From positions 3,162,001 through 3,226,000 of the forward strand of contig BQOK01000001.1 in assembly GCA_022835495.1 (NCBI GenBank): a stretch of DNA of 64,000 nt. Direction: 5' to 3'. Below, piece by piece: positions 32,398 through 40,613 of this stretch; within the stretch, counting starts at the first letter, position 1, and every line of letters starts with the position of its first letter. The stretch is from Oscillospiraceae bacterium. GTDB lineage: Bacteria; Bacillota; Clostridia; Oscillospirales; Ruminococcaceae. The notes beneath the pieces were generated by a model, which searched no databases, was not told where the DNA came from, and saw only the letters and a program-made list of their open reading frames with translations. The translations under genes were made by a program, and so were the position numbers.

Positions 32398-33300
32398 TCA
32401 CTCCTCGCCCCGGCCCCGGCGAGCCAGCACCTTCACGCTGCTGGCGTATTCCGAGGGGGTCATCCCCGTCACCTTTTTAAAATGGCGGGAGAAATAGTGG
32501 ATCGAGTTGTACCCCAGCAGCGCCGCGATCTCGGTAAAATTGTGGCTGCCCTCGCGGATCATCTCCTTGGCCTTCTGGATCTTCAGGTTGCCGAAATACT
32601 CCATCGCCCCGCCGCCGGTCTTTTCCCGGAACACCTTTTGCAGGTAGCTGCGGCCCACCAGGTTGTCGCGGCAAATATCGCTCAGGGTCAGCCGGCGCTG
32701 GATGTTCGCCTCCAGGTAGGCCTGCACCCGGGCCAAAAACTCGTTCTGGCTGCGCTCGCGGATCAGGCTGGTGGGGCGGGCGGGGGCGCCGTTTTCGCCC
32801 CGGCGGATCAGCTCCAGCAGCATGTATTCCAGCGAGATGCCAATGATCTCCTCCGCGCCGAAAGGCGCGTTTTCTTTGCGCTCCAAATGCTGCGCCCAGG
32901 GATCGTCCAGCGGGGTGGAAAACGCGGCGCCCGCCATCTCCACAATGCGGGCCATCAGCACCCGCTCGTTGTCGCTGGCGCTCACAATGCGCCCCTCAAA
33001 AAAGCGCATCGCATCGCCCCTGCACTCAAACGAAACGATCACGATGTTGGGCGCGTCCTTGCCGGTGGCCCGCACGTTGTGAAACTCGCCGGGCTTGTGA
33101 AAGATCATCTGCCCCTTTTTGAGCAGCTTCTCCTCCTCGCCCGCCGTCACATAGATCTCGCCCTTGTCGGCGTACACCAATTCCCAAAAATCGTGGCTCT
33201 CGCCCACAAAGGTATAATCCGGCCCGTACTCAAAATAGTGCACCGAATAAATGCGGTCCACCCGGATGGGGCGGGCCAGTTCCAGGGGAACGTACCCCAT
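32398..33300 (-). CDS. AraC-family regulator with N-terminal cupin domain
   Basis: The 300-residue protein has an N-terminal cupin-like sensor (YTFVGESHDFWELVYADKG, then LLKKGQMIFHKPGEFHNV) and a C-terminal double helix-turn-helix (TLSDICRDNLVGRSYLQKVF and the FTEIAALLGYNSIHYFSRHFKK segment ending GMTPSEYA). This is the usual form of sugar-responsive AraC regulators in Clostridia. It is divergent from the MATE pump gene. The ATG at 33300 after GAGGAG is preferred over a longer frame. Confidence 0.88.
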   Translation of the reverse strand: MGYVPLELARPIRVDRIYSVHYFEYGPDYTFVGESHDFWELVYADKGEIYVTAGEEEKLLKKGQMIFHKPGEFHNVRATGKDAPNIVIVSFECRGDAMRFFEGRIVSASDNERVLMARIVEMAGAAFSTPLDDPWAQHLERKENAPFGAEEIIGISLEYMLLELIRRGENGAPARPTSLIRERSQNEFLARVQAYLEANIQRRLTLSDICRDNLVGRSYLQKVFREKTGGGAMEYFGNLKIQKAKEMIREGSHNFTEIAALLGYNSIHYFSRHFKKVTGMTPSEYASSVKVLARRGRGEE

Positions 33301-33424
33301 GGCGCTCAGCTCCTCTTCCCTGTTTTCTCTCTCGCCCCTAGTATACAGGAAAAGGGCCGATTGTGCAAACATTTTCTTTTCCGCGGCAAATTTTCCGCGC
33401 ACACTGGTCAAAAAGTGCCGCCCG

Positions 33425-33433
33425 TGCTATACT
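33425..33433 (+). promoter_or_regulatory. Extended -10 promoter of the MATE transporter gene
   Basis: TGC-TATACT at 33425-33433 is an extended -10 element, 37 bases upstream of the GTG start. The -35 region is weak. Confidence 0.5.
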
Positions 33434-33469
33434 GGATACGTTCGATTCTGCAAAAAGGGGGTAGCGCCG

Positions 33470-34870
33470 GTGCAGCGGCTCAAAGAACATTTTTATACCG
33501 ATTGGTCCTTTTATAAGGCAGTGCTGGCCATCACGCTGCCCATCGCCCTGCAAAACATCATCAGCCTGGGCGTCAACATGATGGACATCATCATGCTGGG
33601 CCAGTTGGGCGATGTGGCCATCGCCGCCGCAAACCTGGGCGGGCAGCCCTTCATGATCCTGAACGTGATCGGCTTCGGGCTCGCCAGCGGGGCGGCCGTG
33701 CTCATTGCCCAGTATTGGGGCAAGCGCGACATGCCGCGCATCCGGCAGATCATCGCCCTGAGTTTGCGCTTTGCGCTGGGCGCGGCGGTGCTGTTCACCC
33801 TGGTGGGCCGCCTTTTCCCGGTGCAGGTCCTGCGCATTTTTTCCACCGACGCTGCGGTGATCGAGGCGGGCGCGGCGTATCTTGAATGGCTGGCCGTGAG
33901 CTTCGTGTTCTACAGCTTTTCCAACTGTTATATCATGTGCCTGCGGGCGGTGGAACAGGTCCGGGTCAGCATGGTCATCTATTCCTGCAGCTTTTTTGTA
34001 AACGTGTTTTTCAACTACTGCTTTATCTTCGGCAAGCTGGGCGCGCCCGCCCTGGGCGTGCGCGGCGCGGCGCTGGGTACCATCCTGGCCCGCCTGTTCG
34101 AGTGCGCGGCGGCCCTTGTGTACATGTGCTTTATCGAAAAGCGGGTACGCTTTACCCCCCGCTGGCTCGTGAAATTCCGCAGCGGCCTGTTTCGGGACTA
34201 TATCCGCAACAGCGTGCCGGTGGTGAGCAACGAGCTTTTGTGGGCTTTGGGCCTGGCGGTGATCAACCTCACCATCGGCCGCATGGGCGCCAGCTTTACC
34301 AGCGCGGTCAGCATCGTGAACGTGGTGAACAACCTGGTCAGCGTATTCATCTTCGGCATGGCCAACGCCACCGCCGTGGTGGTGGGCAAGACCATCGGCG
34401 AGGGCCGCCTGCGGGACGCTCACCGGGCCGCCAACAGCACGGTGGTGGTGAGCCTTGCGTTGAGCTTTGTGTGCACCGCCCTGCTGCTTGCCGGGCGCAC
34501 CCCCATCATGAGCCTGTACCGCGTCAGCGCCGAGGCGTATTCCATCTCCGTCAGCCTGCTCACCATCCTGGCGTTCATCCAGCCCTTTCAGGCGGTGGGC
34601 GTGGTCATGGTGGTGGGGGTGCTGCGGGGCGGGGGCGACGTGCGCACCAACCTCCTGCTCGACAGCGGCCTCATGTGGGCCCTGGCCATCCCCCTGGGCC
34701 TTTTGGGCGGCTTCGTGTTCCATTGGTCCGCCCCCCTGGTATTCTTCTGCATGCGGTGCGACAACATTGTAAAAAGCATCGTGGGCCTTTTCCGCCTGCG
34801 CAGCGGCAAGTGGATTCGGGTGGTCACAAGGCCGGATTCCCAGCCCGGTTCCCCCGAGGGCTTCTCTTAA
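33470..34870 (+). CDS. MATE-family efflux transporter
   Basis: The roughly 466-residue protein has about twelve hydrophobic segments in two similar halves, as in MATE exporters. Conserved parts include LPIALQNIISLGVNMMDIIM with AAANLGGQP in the first half and a second-half repeat around SNELLWALGLAVINLTIGRMG. It probably exports drugs or metabolites using a Na+ or H+ gradient. The GTG start at 33470 is supported by AAAGGGGG eight bases upstream. Divergent from an AraC regulator that may control it. Confidence 0.9.
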   Translation: MQRLKEHFYTDWSFYKAVLAITLPIALQNIISLGVNMMDIIMLGQLGDVAIAAANLGGQPFMILNVIGFGLASGAAVLIAQYWGKRDMPRIRQIIALSLRFALGAAVLFTLVGRLFPVQVLRIFSTDAAVIEAGAAYLEWLAVSFVFYSFSNCYIMCLRAVEQVRVSMVIYSCSFFVNVFFNYCFIFGKLGAPALGVRGAALGTILARLFECAAALVYMCFIEKRVRFTPRWLVKFRSGLFRDYIRNSVPVVSNELLWALGLAVINLTIGRMGASFTSAVSIVNVVNNLVSVFIFGMANATAVVVGKTIGEGRLRDAHRAANSTVVVSLALSFVCTALLLAGRTPIMSLYRVSAEAYSISVSLLTILAFIQPFQAVGVVMVVGVLRGGGDVRTNLLLDSGLMWALAIPLGLLGGFVFHWSAPLVFFCMRCDNIVKSIVGLFRLRSGKWIRVVTRPDSQPGSPEGFS

Positions 34871-34945
34871 TATATGCCCGCCTCCCGGCGGTCCGGGGCG
34901 CGGAATTCCAATTAATTAAACAAACGATCAAAGGAGTGTTGCAGC

Positions 34946-35824
34946 ATGGAACAGGTAGCGTGGATCGGCACCGGCGTCATGGGCGCCCAGCAGGCAGGCC
35001 ATCTGGTCAGGGCGGGGTACCCAGTAAAGGCCTACGGGCATCATTTTGAAAAGGTCGAGGCCCAGGCCCCGCAGTTTGGTTTCACCGCCTGCCGCACCAT
35101 CGCCCAGGCGGTGGCCGACGCCGACTTTATTTTTGTGATGGTGGGCTACCCCAAAGATGTGGAAGAGGTCTTCTGCGCCCCGGGCGGCATTCTGGAAAGC
35201 GCAAAGCCCGGCGCCATTGCGGTGGACATGACCACCTCCAGCCCCACCCTGGCCCAAAGGCTCTATGCCCTGGGCGCCGAAAAGGGCATTGCGGTGCTGG
35301 ACGCCCCGGTCTCCGGCGGCGACAAGGGCGCGCGGGAGGCCACCCTCTCCATCATGGCGGGCGGCGACGGGCCGGCCTTCCAAAAAGCCCTGCCCCTCTT
35401 GGAACAGATGGGCAAAAACATTCTTCTCATGGGCCCGGCGGGCTGCGGCCAGCACACCAAAGCCGCCAACCAGATCGCAGTGGCCGGCGCCACCGCCGCC
35501 TACACTGAGGCCATTCTGTATGCCGAAAAGGCAGGGCTCGACCCGCAAAAAATGCTGGACGCCATCGGCGGCGGCGCGGCGGGCAGCTGGCAGATCGCCA
35601 ACATGGCGCCCCGTGCTCTGGCGGGCGATTTTGCGCCGGGCTTTTTTGTAAAGCATTTCATCAAGGATATGAAAATCATCCACGATGAGACCGCAGGCCG
35701 GGGCGTGACCCTGGAAATGCTGGAAAGCGTGCTGGCCCTGTACGAGCGGTTCGCCGCGGCGGGCGGCGAAAACGACGGCACACAGGCCCTCATCAAATTT
35801 TACAGAGAGCAATCTTCCACTTAA
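34946..35824 (+). CDS. Beta-hydroxyacid dehydrogenase (3-hydroxyisobutyrate dehydrogenase family)
   Basis: The 292-residue enzyme has a Rossmann loop GTGVMG (8-13), the substrate-binding DAPVSGG (119-125) and catalytic Lys172 in TKAANQIAV. These mark the 3-hydroxyisobutyrate, tartronate semialdehyde and 4-hydroxybutyrate dehydrogenase family. The exact substrate is undetermined. The loop after the second beta strand has histidines (YGHHFEK) rather than a clear Asp or Arg, so cofactor preference is not obvious. Good AAAGGAGTG ribosome binding site. Confidence 0.88.
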   Translation: MEQVAWIGTGVMGAQQAGHLVRAGYPVKAYGHHFEKVEAQAPQFGFTACRTIAQAVADADFIFVMVGYPKDVEEVFCAPGGILESAKPGAIAVDMTTSSPTLAQRLYALGAEKGIAVLDAPVSGGDKGAREATLSIMAGGDGPAFQKALPLLEQMGKNILLMGPAGCGQHTKAANQIAVAGATAAYTEAILYAEKAGLDPQKMLDAIGGGAAGSWQIANMAPRALAGDFAPGFFVKHFIKDMKIIHDETAGRGVTLEMLESVLALYERFAAAGGENDGTQALIKFYREQSST

Positions 35825-35875
35825 ATTTTACAAATCGTTTTCTGGCATCCCTGTTTTTATGCTGCTGTACGGCAT

Positions 35876-35928
35876 AAAAGGGGGCCGGGGCGGCGGAGCA
35901 TTTTGCCCCCGTACCCCGGCCCCCTTTT
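35876..35928. terminator. Bidirectional terminator
   Basis: A perfect 15-bp stem (AAAAGGGGGCCGGGG at 35876-35890 with 35914-35928) has a long 23-base loop and A/T ends on both sides. It lies between convergent genes. Confidence 0.8.
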
Positions 35929-35938
35929 GTGCCGTTTT

Positions 35939-36598
35939 TCATTTCTGTGCCGTCCAGCGGAAATGCGCCTGTTCCAGCGCCCCGCGCAGGGCCGCGTATT
36001 CCTCTTCAAAGGTCACATAGCGCCCGGCCGCCAGCGCGTCCTCCTGTTTTTCGCAGGCCCGGGCCACCCCGGCAAGAACGTCCTGCGCGCCTGCCGGGCA
36101 GCCCTCGGCCTCACAGGCGGTAAGGTACTGCATCACGCTGGGCAGGTACTGCACGGCAAAGTCCGCGGTCTGCCGCGCCCTGCCCCCCTCGGCCGCGGCC
36201 AGCACCCCCGCCAGGGCCAACTCCGCGCGCTGGAACTGCCAGCCCAGCATGGGCGGCGCCTCAAACACAGGGGCCAGCGCCGGCAGCGCGCGCGCCGCGC
36301 CCCGCAGGCTGCCCAGGCACTGCTCTTCCAGCGGCAGGGTGCGGGGCATGGCGGGGGGCGGGGGCGCCTGCCCCGGCACGTGCCGCCGGGGCGGCAGGGG
36401 CCGCAGCTGTGCAAAGCTGAGCGCCGGCCGGCCGAACGCCAGGGCCCGCACCGCCAAACCGATGGCACATACCGCCGCCGCCAGCGCCGCCAACGCCAGC
36501 ACGCCCTGCCTGGCCTGCCCCCAGGCGGGCCAGGCCGCCAGCACTGCCGCCAGGGCAAAACATACCCCCGCCCCCATCCAAAAATGCCAGCGCTTCAC
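35939..36598 (-). CDS. Membrane-anchored protein, weakly XpaC-like
   Basis: The 219-residue protein has two N-terminal hydrophobic segments (about 8-28 and 32-54), a proline-rich linker (about 68-88) and a helical cytosolic domain. The part YLPSVMQYLTACEAEGC and the following helices recall the 5-bromo-4-chloroindolyl phosphate hydrolysis (XpaC) family, which is usually coupled to TelA-like toxic-anion resistance proteins. No telA gene is adjacent, so the call is tentative. It starts with GTG preceded by GGGAGGGAG and has a distinctive promoter with three 13-bp-spaced repeats. Confidence 0.55.
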   Translation of the reverse strand: MKRWHFWMGAGVCFALAAVLAAWPAWGQARQGVLALAALAAAVCAIGLAVRALAFGRPALSFAQLRPLPPRRHVPGQAPPPPAMPRTLPLEEQCLGSLRGAARALPALAPVFEAPPMLGWQFQRAELALAGVLAAAEGGRARQTADFAVQYLPSVMQYLTACEAEGCPAGAQDVLAGVARACEKQEDALAAGRYVTFEEEYAALRGALEQAHFRWTAQK

Positions 36599-36636
36599 GC
36601 CTCTCCCTCCCTTTCACAAAAAGTCTGCTGTAATTT

Positions 36637-36687
36637 ATTATAGCACAAAGGGGCTGTTGCAACGATAATTTGCAGTAGTAAATTGCA
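36637..36687 (-). promoter_or_regulatory. Extended -10 promoter with three 13-bp-spaced TGCAA repeats
   Basis: On the minus strand TGTGC-TATAAT places an extended -10 at 36637-36642. Upstream, TTGCA (read on the plus strand) occurs at 36657-36661, 36670-36674 and 36683-36687, exactly 13 bases apart. The repeats cover the -35 position and the region above it, suggesting a multi-site operator. Confidence 0.6.
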
Positions 36688-36710
36688 CAAAGAATCCGTT
36701 CCAAAACGCA

Positions 36711-36760
36711 AAAGAAAACGCCTTCATAAGCTTTTTCAGCTGTTTTCGGGCGTTTTCTTT
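36711..36760. terminator. Terminator of the arabinan/glycan operon
   Basis: A 12-bp stem (AAAGAAAACGCC at 36711-36722 with 36749-36760) encloses a 26-base loop; both strands end in T-rich sequence. It lies downstream of the leftward GH2 gene. Confidence 0.7.
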
Positions 36761-36845
36761 ATGCATTGCTTTTTGGCCGGGCTATTTTGTGGCAGTCCCT
36801 CTTCTCAACCGATGTTTTTTCCGGGTTACAGCCGGGCCCGCCCGC

Positions 36846-38579
36846 TCACCCGTTCCGGCCCGCGCCGCAGGTGATGCGGCGAATCCGTTCCAGGTCGGCC
36901 TTTGGCTGCCGGTCGTAGGTAAGCAGGCCGTTGATCTCCTGCTCCACATCCGTGAGCTGCGTGTAGCAAAAGCCCTGCACACAGGCAGAATTCAGCATTG
37001 GGCGGATCACGGCCTCATACCGCCGCAAAAAATCCTCTTCGTCCTGCGCGGTGGAATAGCCCCACCCGTTTTCGCCGCACGCGGCAAACGAAATACCGCC
37101 GAATTCGCTCACCAAAATCGGCTCGCCCCGGTACCCGCTCCCCTGCACATACAGCGGCCGCGCGGCCGGCCGGCTGGCAAGCGCCGTTTCCGCCGACCGA
37201 TAGCGCGCCGCGAGCACCTCTTCCCGCGCCTCGTAGTCGTGGATGGTCAGCAGATCGCCCCCCACATGCTCCCAGCCGTCGTTGTCGCTCACCGGGCGGG
37301 TTGCGTCCAGGGCTTTGGTCATGGCCGCCATGGCCCGGCAAAATTCCTGCTCACACGGCGCGTGTGCGATCTCCTGCACCCCCCACGATTCGTTGAGCGG
37401 GGTCCATACCACGATGCAGGGGTGATTGTAGTCCCGCTGTACGGCCTGCACCCACTCCTCCATCAGCCGGCCGGCAAGCCGGTTGGAATAAGTGTAGCCC
37501 GAGCCGATCTCACCCCACACCAGCAGCCCCATCCGGTCGGCATGGTACAAAAAGCGCGGGTCCTCCACCTTCTGGTGTTTCCGCACGCCGTTGAAGCCCA
37601 TGGCCTTTGCCAGGCGGATGTCCTCGGCAAAGGCCTCGTCGCTGGGCGCCGTAAGCCCTCCGTCCGGCCAATACCCCTGATCCAGCAAAAGGCGCTGGTA
37701 ATAGGGGCGGTTGTTCAACAAAAAGCGCCCATTCTCCACCGATACCTTGCGCATTCCAAAATACGAGCGGGCCTCGTCCAAAACTTCGCCGCCGCGCACC
37801 AGCCGGAAGGTAACGTCAAAAAGGCGCGGCGTCTCGGGGGTCCACACCAGTTCTTCGCCCGCGTTCCAAACGCCCAGCGCCGTTTCCTCCAGCGAAACCG
37901 AAAACGCCCCCTGCGCGCTCTGTGTGCACGCCGCCGCCTGCGCCACTGGCCTGCCGCCGAACGAGAGCTCCGCTTTCAGCTCGGCGCCGCCGGTCCTGCC
38001 GGCCAGCCGGTACTCAAACCGCACCGCCTTTTCATCGTACAGCGGTGTGATGCGCACTTCTTCAATGTGCGCATCGCATACCGGCTCCAGCCACACGCTC
38101 TGCCAGATCCCCGTGGTGGCGGTGTAAAAAATGCTCTCGGATTCTTCCTTCCAGAACTGCTTGCCGCGCGGGATGTCCAAAACGCTGTGGTCGTCCCGGG
38201 CGCGCACACACAGGGTATTCACGCCTGCAATAAGCTGCTCCGTGATATCCGCCGAAAAGCCCAGCTGCCCCCCCACATGGCGCACCGCGTGGCTGCCGTT
38301 CACCCACACGTCGCACTCGTAATCCACCGCGCCGAAATGCAGCAGCACCCGCTTTCCGCGCCACTTTTCCGGCACCTCAAAGATCCTGCGGTACCACACC
38401 GTGTCGTGGAATGCGCGCTCCCCAATCCCGGAAAGCGGCGTCTCATAAGCAAAGGGAACAAGGATCTTCCGGTCGTAGCTCTCCTCGTCAAAGGAGAAAT
38501 CCCATTCACCGTTCAGGGGCATCCAGTCCGCCCGCACAAACTGCGGGCGCGGATATTCCCCCCTTACAACTTCATCCAT
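36846..38579 (-). CDS. Glycoside hydrolase family 2 protein of the glycan operon
   Basis: The 577-residue enzyme has the GH2 sugar-binding, immunoglobulin-like and TIM-barrel domains. E397 in PLNESWG is the expected acid/base and E492 in VSEFGG the expected nucleophile. No signal peptide. It is the last gene of a leftward operon with a sugar importer, a GH43 enzyme and a secreted CBM42 protein, so it probably trims imported oligosaccharides, for example galactosyl or other beta-linked decorations on arabinan or arabinogalactan. It resembles the GH2 protein at 12548-14350 in size and order. Confidence 0.9.
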   Translation of the reverse strand: MDEVVRGEYPRPQFVRADWMPLNGEWDFSFDEESYDRKILVPFAYETPLSGIGERAFHDTVWYRRIFEVPEKWRGKRVLLHFGAVDYECDVWVNGSHAVRHVGGQLGFSADITEQLIAGVNTLCVRARDDHSVLDIPRGKQFWKEESESIFYTATTGIWQSVWLEPVCDAHIEEVRITPLYDEKAVRFEYRLAGRTGGAELKAELSFGGRPVAQAAACTQSAQGAFSVSLEETALGVWNAGEELVWTPETPRLFDVTFRLVRGGEVLDEARSYFGMRKVSVENGRFLLNNRPYYQRLLLDQGYWPDGGLTAPSDEAFAEDIRLAKAMGFNGVRKHQKVEDPRFLYHADRMGLLVWGEIGSGYTYSNRLAGRLMEEWVQAVQRDYNHPCIVVWTPLNESWGVQEIAHAPCEQEFCRAMAAMTKALDATRPVSDNDGWEHVGGDLLTIHDYEAREEVLAARYRSAETALASRPAARPLYVQGSGYRGEPILVSEFGGISFAACGENGWGYSTAQDEEDFLRRYEAVIRPMLNSACVQGFCYTQLTDVEQEINGLLTYDRQPKADLERIRRITCGAGRNG

Positions 38580-38594
38580 AAAGGCCTCCCAGAT

Positions 38595-40598
38595 TTACTG
38601 TTTGATCTGCCGGAACGTGGCATCCGCCTGGTCCAGCTGTGTAGTGATCGCGGTGATGTACAGGATCCCGTCGCGGTGGCGGATGTAATTGCCGGGGATG
38701 TTGTACGATTCCAGCGACACACAGCCCGCGTCCGCAAGGCCCGGCACACTCCTCCAGGTGGCGTCCCCCCGCATCAGTGCGGTGCCATCGTCCTGCGATA
38801 GCGTCAGCCGGCCGTCCCGGTGGCGCAGGTAATACCCCGGCCGGTTGACCGCCTCAAAGCTCACACAATCTGCGTCTGCCAGGCCGGGAACGGCCCGCCA
38901 TTCCGAATCCTTGAGCGGCTGTGTGGTAAAATCACCGTCGATCCGCACTGTGCCGTCCGCCGCGTGCCGGATAAAGGTGCCCCCAATGTTATACGAGCCC
39001 AGCCGCACGATCTCGTAAATGCGTTCCAGCCGCCATTTCTGGGCGGCACTGTCGCTCAGGGGCATCTGCACCAGCGGCGCGTGCAGCAGCTCCTGCGGGT
39101 CCTCCACGTCGATATACAGCCCGCCCTGCACATTTTTGATGCGGAACGCACCGTCCCCGCACGCTTCCAGCAGCCAGCGCTGGGCGGGCGCGCCATTGTC
39201 CTCCCACTGGCGCACAAGGCTGCCCGGCTGGGAAGAGCCTTCTTTGTTGTCCAGCACCAGCCCGCTGTAATTGCAGCGCAGTTTATAGGCCCCTGCGTCC
39301 TCCTCTAAATGCCAGCTTTGGGTCTTTAACGCGTTGTCGGTCCACAGGATCATCTGCGTTCCCTGCTCCAGAGAGCCCGCGGGGTCGTCCATGCAAAGGC
39401 CGGAGGCCGTGTTTACCAGCTTGTAGTCCGCACCGGAAACGATCAGCTGATCCCCGTACAGGGTCCCCGTGCCAAACCGGATCTCGTTGTACTCGCCGTT
39501 GAAATAGTTGTTAAGCTCCAGCAGCTTTGCTCCGCTCGCAGCAAACGTGCCGCTCCAGCTGCTGCCCCGGCTCTCGTTGCGCACCGCGGTGAGCGGGGCG
39601 TCAATCAGGCTCCAGGTGTCGCCGTTGTCCGTGCTGGTAAAGCAAAGGCTGGGCGAGCAGCTGTCGTTCATGCCGCGCAAAAACAGCCTGCCGCAGGGAC
39701 TTCCGTCATCCACCAGCGCCAATGTGGGGCACTGAAACGCGGTGTCCGCCCCGGTGGTCACCAGGCTGCCCAGTTCCCGCGGGTCGCCCCAGCTAAGCCC
39801 ATCCGCCGAGCGGCGCAGGGTGACCGCACCGTTTGGGCTCGCGTTGATATTCTCGTGGGCCATCAGGTAGGTGCCGTCCTTCAGCTTTTGCACCCGTGGC
39901 ATGCCGGGCCGCCAATTGCCCTCGCTCACGCCGGGCACCCAACCCTCCTCGTATTCCCCTGCAACAATGGTGTAGCCGCCCCAACTCACCCCGCCGTCCG
40001 GGGATACCTCATAGGCGATGCACTGGTCGTAGCCGGTCTGCCGCTCGTCGGAATAATAGCACACCAGCCGCCCGTCCGCGCTCACGGCAAACTCCGGCTC
40101 CCAGGTGGATCGGCCCGCGCGCGCGGCAAGCTGGCTGTGCAGCTGCCAGGAAGTCCCGTTGTCCGTGCTGCGCCAGATGTGGATGGTATACTCGTTTTCC
40201 GTGTCCCAGTCCGACACAGCGTACAGGATCGTTCCGGCGGGCCATTCGCCCAATTGCTGCGGCAGCACGAACAGGCCGGGCATGCCGAGCTTGTCTTTTG
40301 AGATCCCGTCGTTTTCCGGCGCGATCTCACTGCGCAGGCTCCAGGTCCTGCCCCCGTCCGTGCTGGCAAAAAATTGCGGCGCCTGCATTCCGGTCCAGCC
40401 GGAATTCACCGGGAACTCGCGCAGCCAGGTGGCCAGCAGGGTCCCGTCCGGCAATTCCACCATGCGCTCATAAAAGCAGTGGGGGGTCGCCGCGTCCCCG
40501 TAGATCGTGGTGCCCTGGGCGTCCTCGGCAAAGGCGGCGGAAAGTGGGAAGCAGAGCGCCAAAAGAACCAGCATTAAAAGGGTAAGCGTGCGTTTCAT
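38595..40598 (-). CDS. Secreted BNR-repeat glycosidase with ricin-like and CBM42 modules
   Basis: The 667-residue protein starts with a signal peptide (about 1-24, cleavage after AAFA). A beta-propeller with five Asp-box repeats follows (STDGGRTW at 79-86; similar boxes at 144, 199, 263 and 322), as in sialidases and GH93 exo-arabinanases. Residues about 390-530 hold ricin-type beta-trefoil repeats. Residues about 535-667 form an AbfB-like CBM42 domain with repeated 'SYN-PG-YIRH' elements. CBM42 binds arabinofuranose side chains, so arabinan or arabinoxylan is the likely target and a GH93-like role fits better than sialidase. No sortase motif; it is released or loosely bound. Confidence 0.82.
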   Translation of the reverse strand: MKRTLTLLMLVLLALCFPLSAAFAEDAQGTTIYGDAATPHCFYERMVELPDGTLLATWLREFPVNSGWTGMQAPQFFASTDGGRTWSLRSEIAPENDGISKDKLGMPGLFVLPQQLGEWPAGTILYAVSDWDTENEYTIHIWRSTDNGTSWQLHSQLAARAGRSTWEPEFAVSADGRLVCYYSDERQTGYDQCIAYEVSPDGGVSWGGYTIVAGEYEEGWVPGVSEGNWRPGMPRVQKLKDGTYLMAHENINASPNGAVTLRRSADGLSWGDPRELGSLVTTGADTAFQCPTLALVDDGSPCGRLFLRGMNDSCSPSLCFTSTDNGDTWSLIDAPLTAVRNESRGSSWSGTFAASGAKLLELNNYFNGEYNEIRFGTGTLYGDQLIVSGADYKLVNTASGLCMDDPAGSLEQGTQMILWTDNALKTQSWHLEEDAGAYKLRCNYSGLVLDNKEGSSQPGSLVRQWEDNGAPAQRWLLEACGDGAFRIKNVQGGLYIDVEDPQELLHAPLVQMPLSDSAAQKWRLERIYEIVRLGSYNIGGTFIRHAADGTVRIDGDFTTQPLKDSEWRAVPGLADADCVSFEAVNRPGYYLRHRDGRLTLSQDDGTALMRGDATWRSVPGLADAGCVSLESYNIPGNYIRHRDGILYITAITTQLDQADATFRQIKQ

Positions 40599-40613
40599 CC
40601 CTTGTTCTCCTTT

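Noticed and set aside
36789-38801. 670-codon plus-strand frame opposite the GH2 gene
   Set aside because: Reverse-strand artefact; the minus strand has intact GH2 catalytic residues.
38595-40598. Sialidase call for the Asp-box protein
   Set aside because: Asp boxes are shared with other propeller enzymes, and the CBM42 module plus GH43 and GH2 neighbours favour an arabinan-type substrate.
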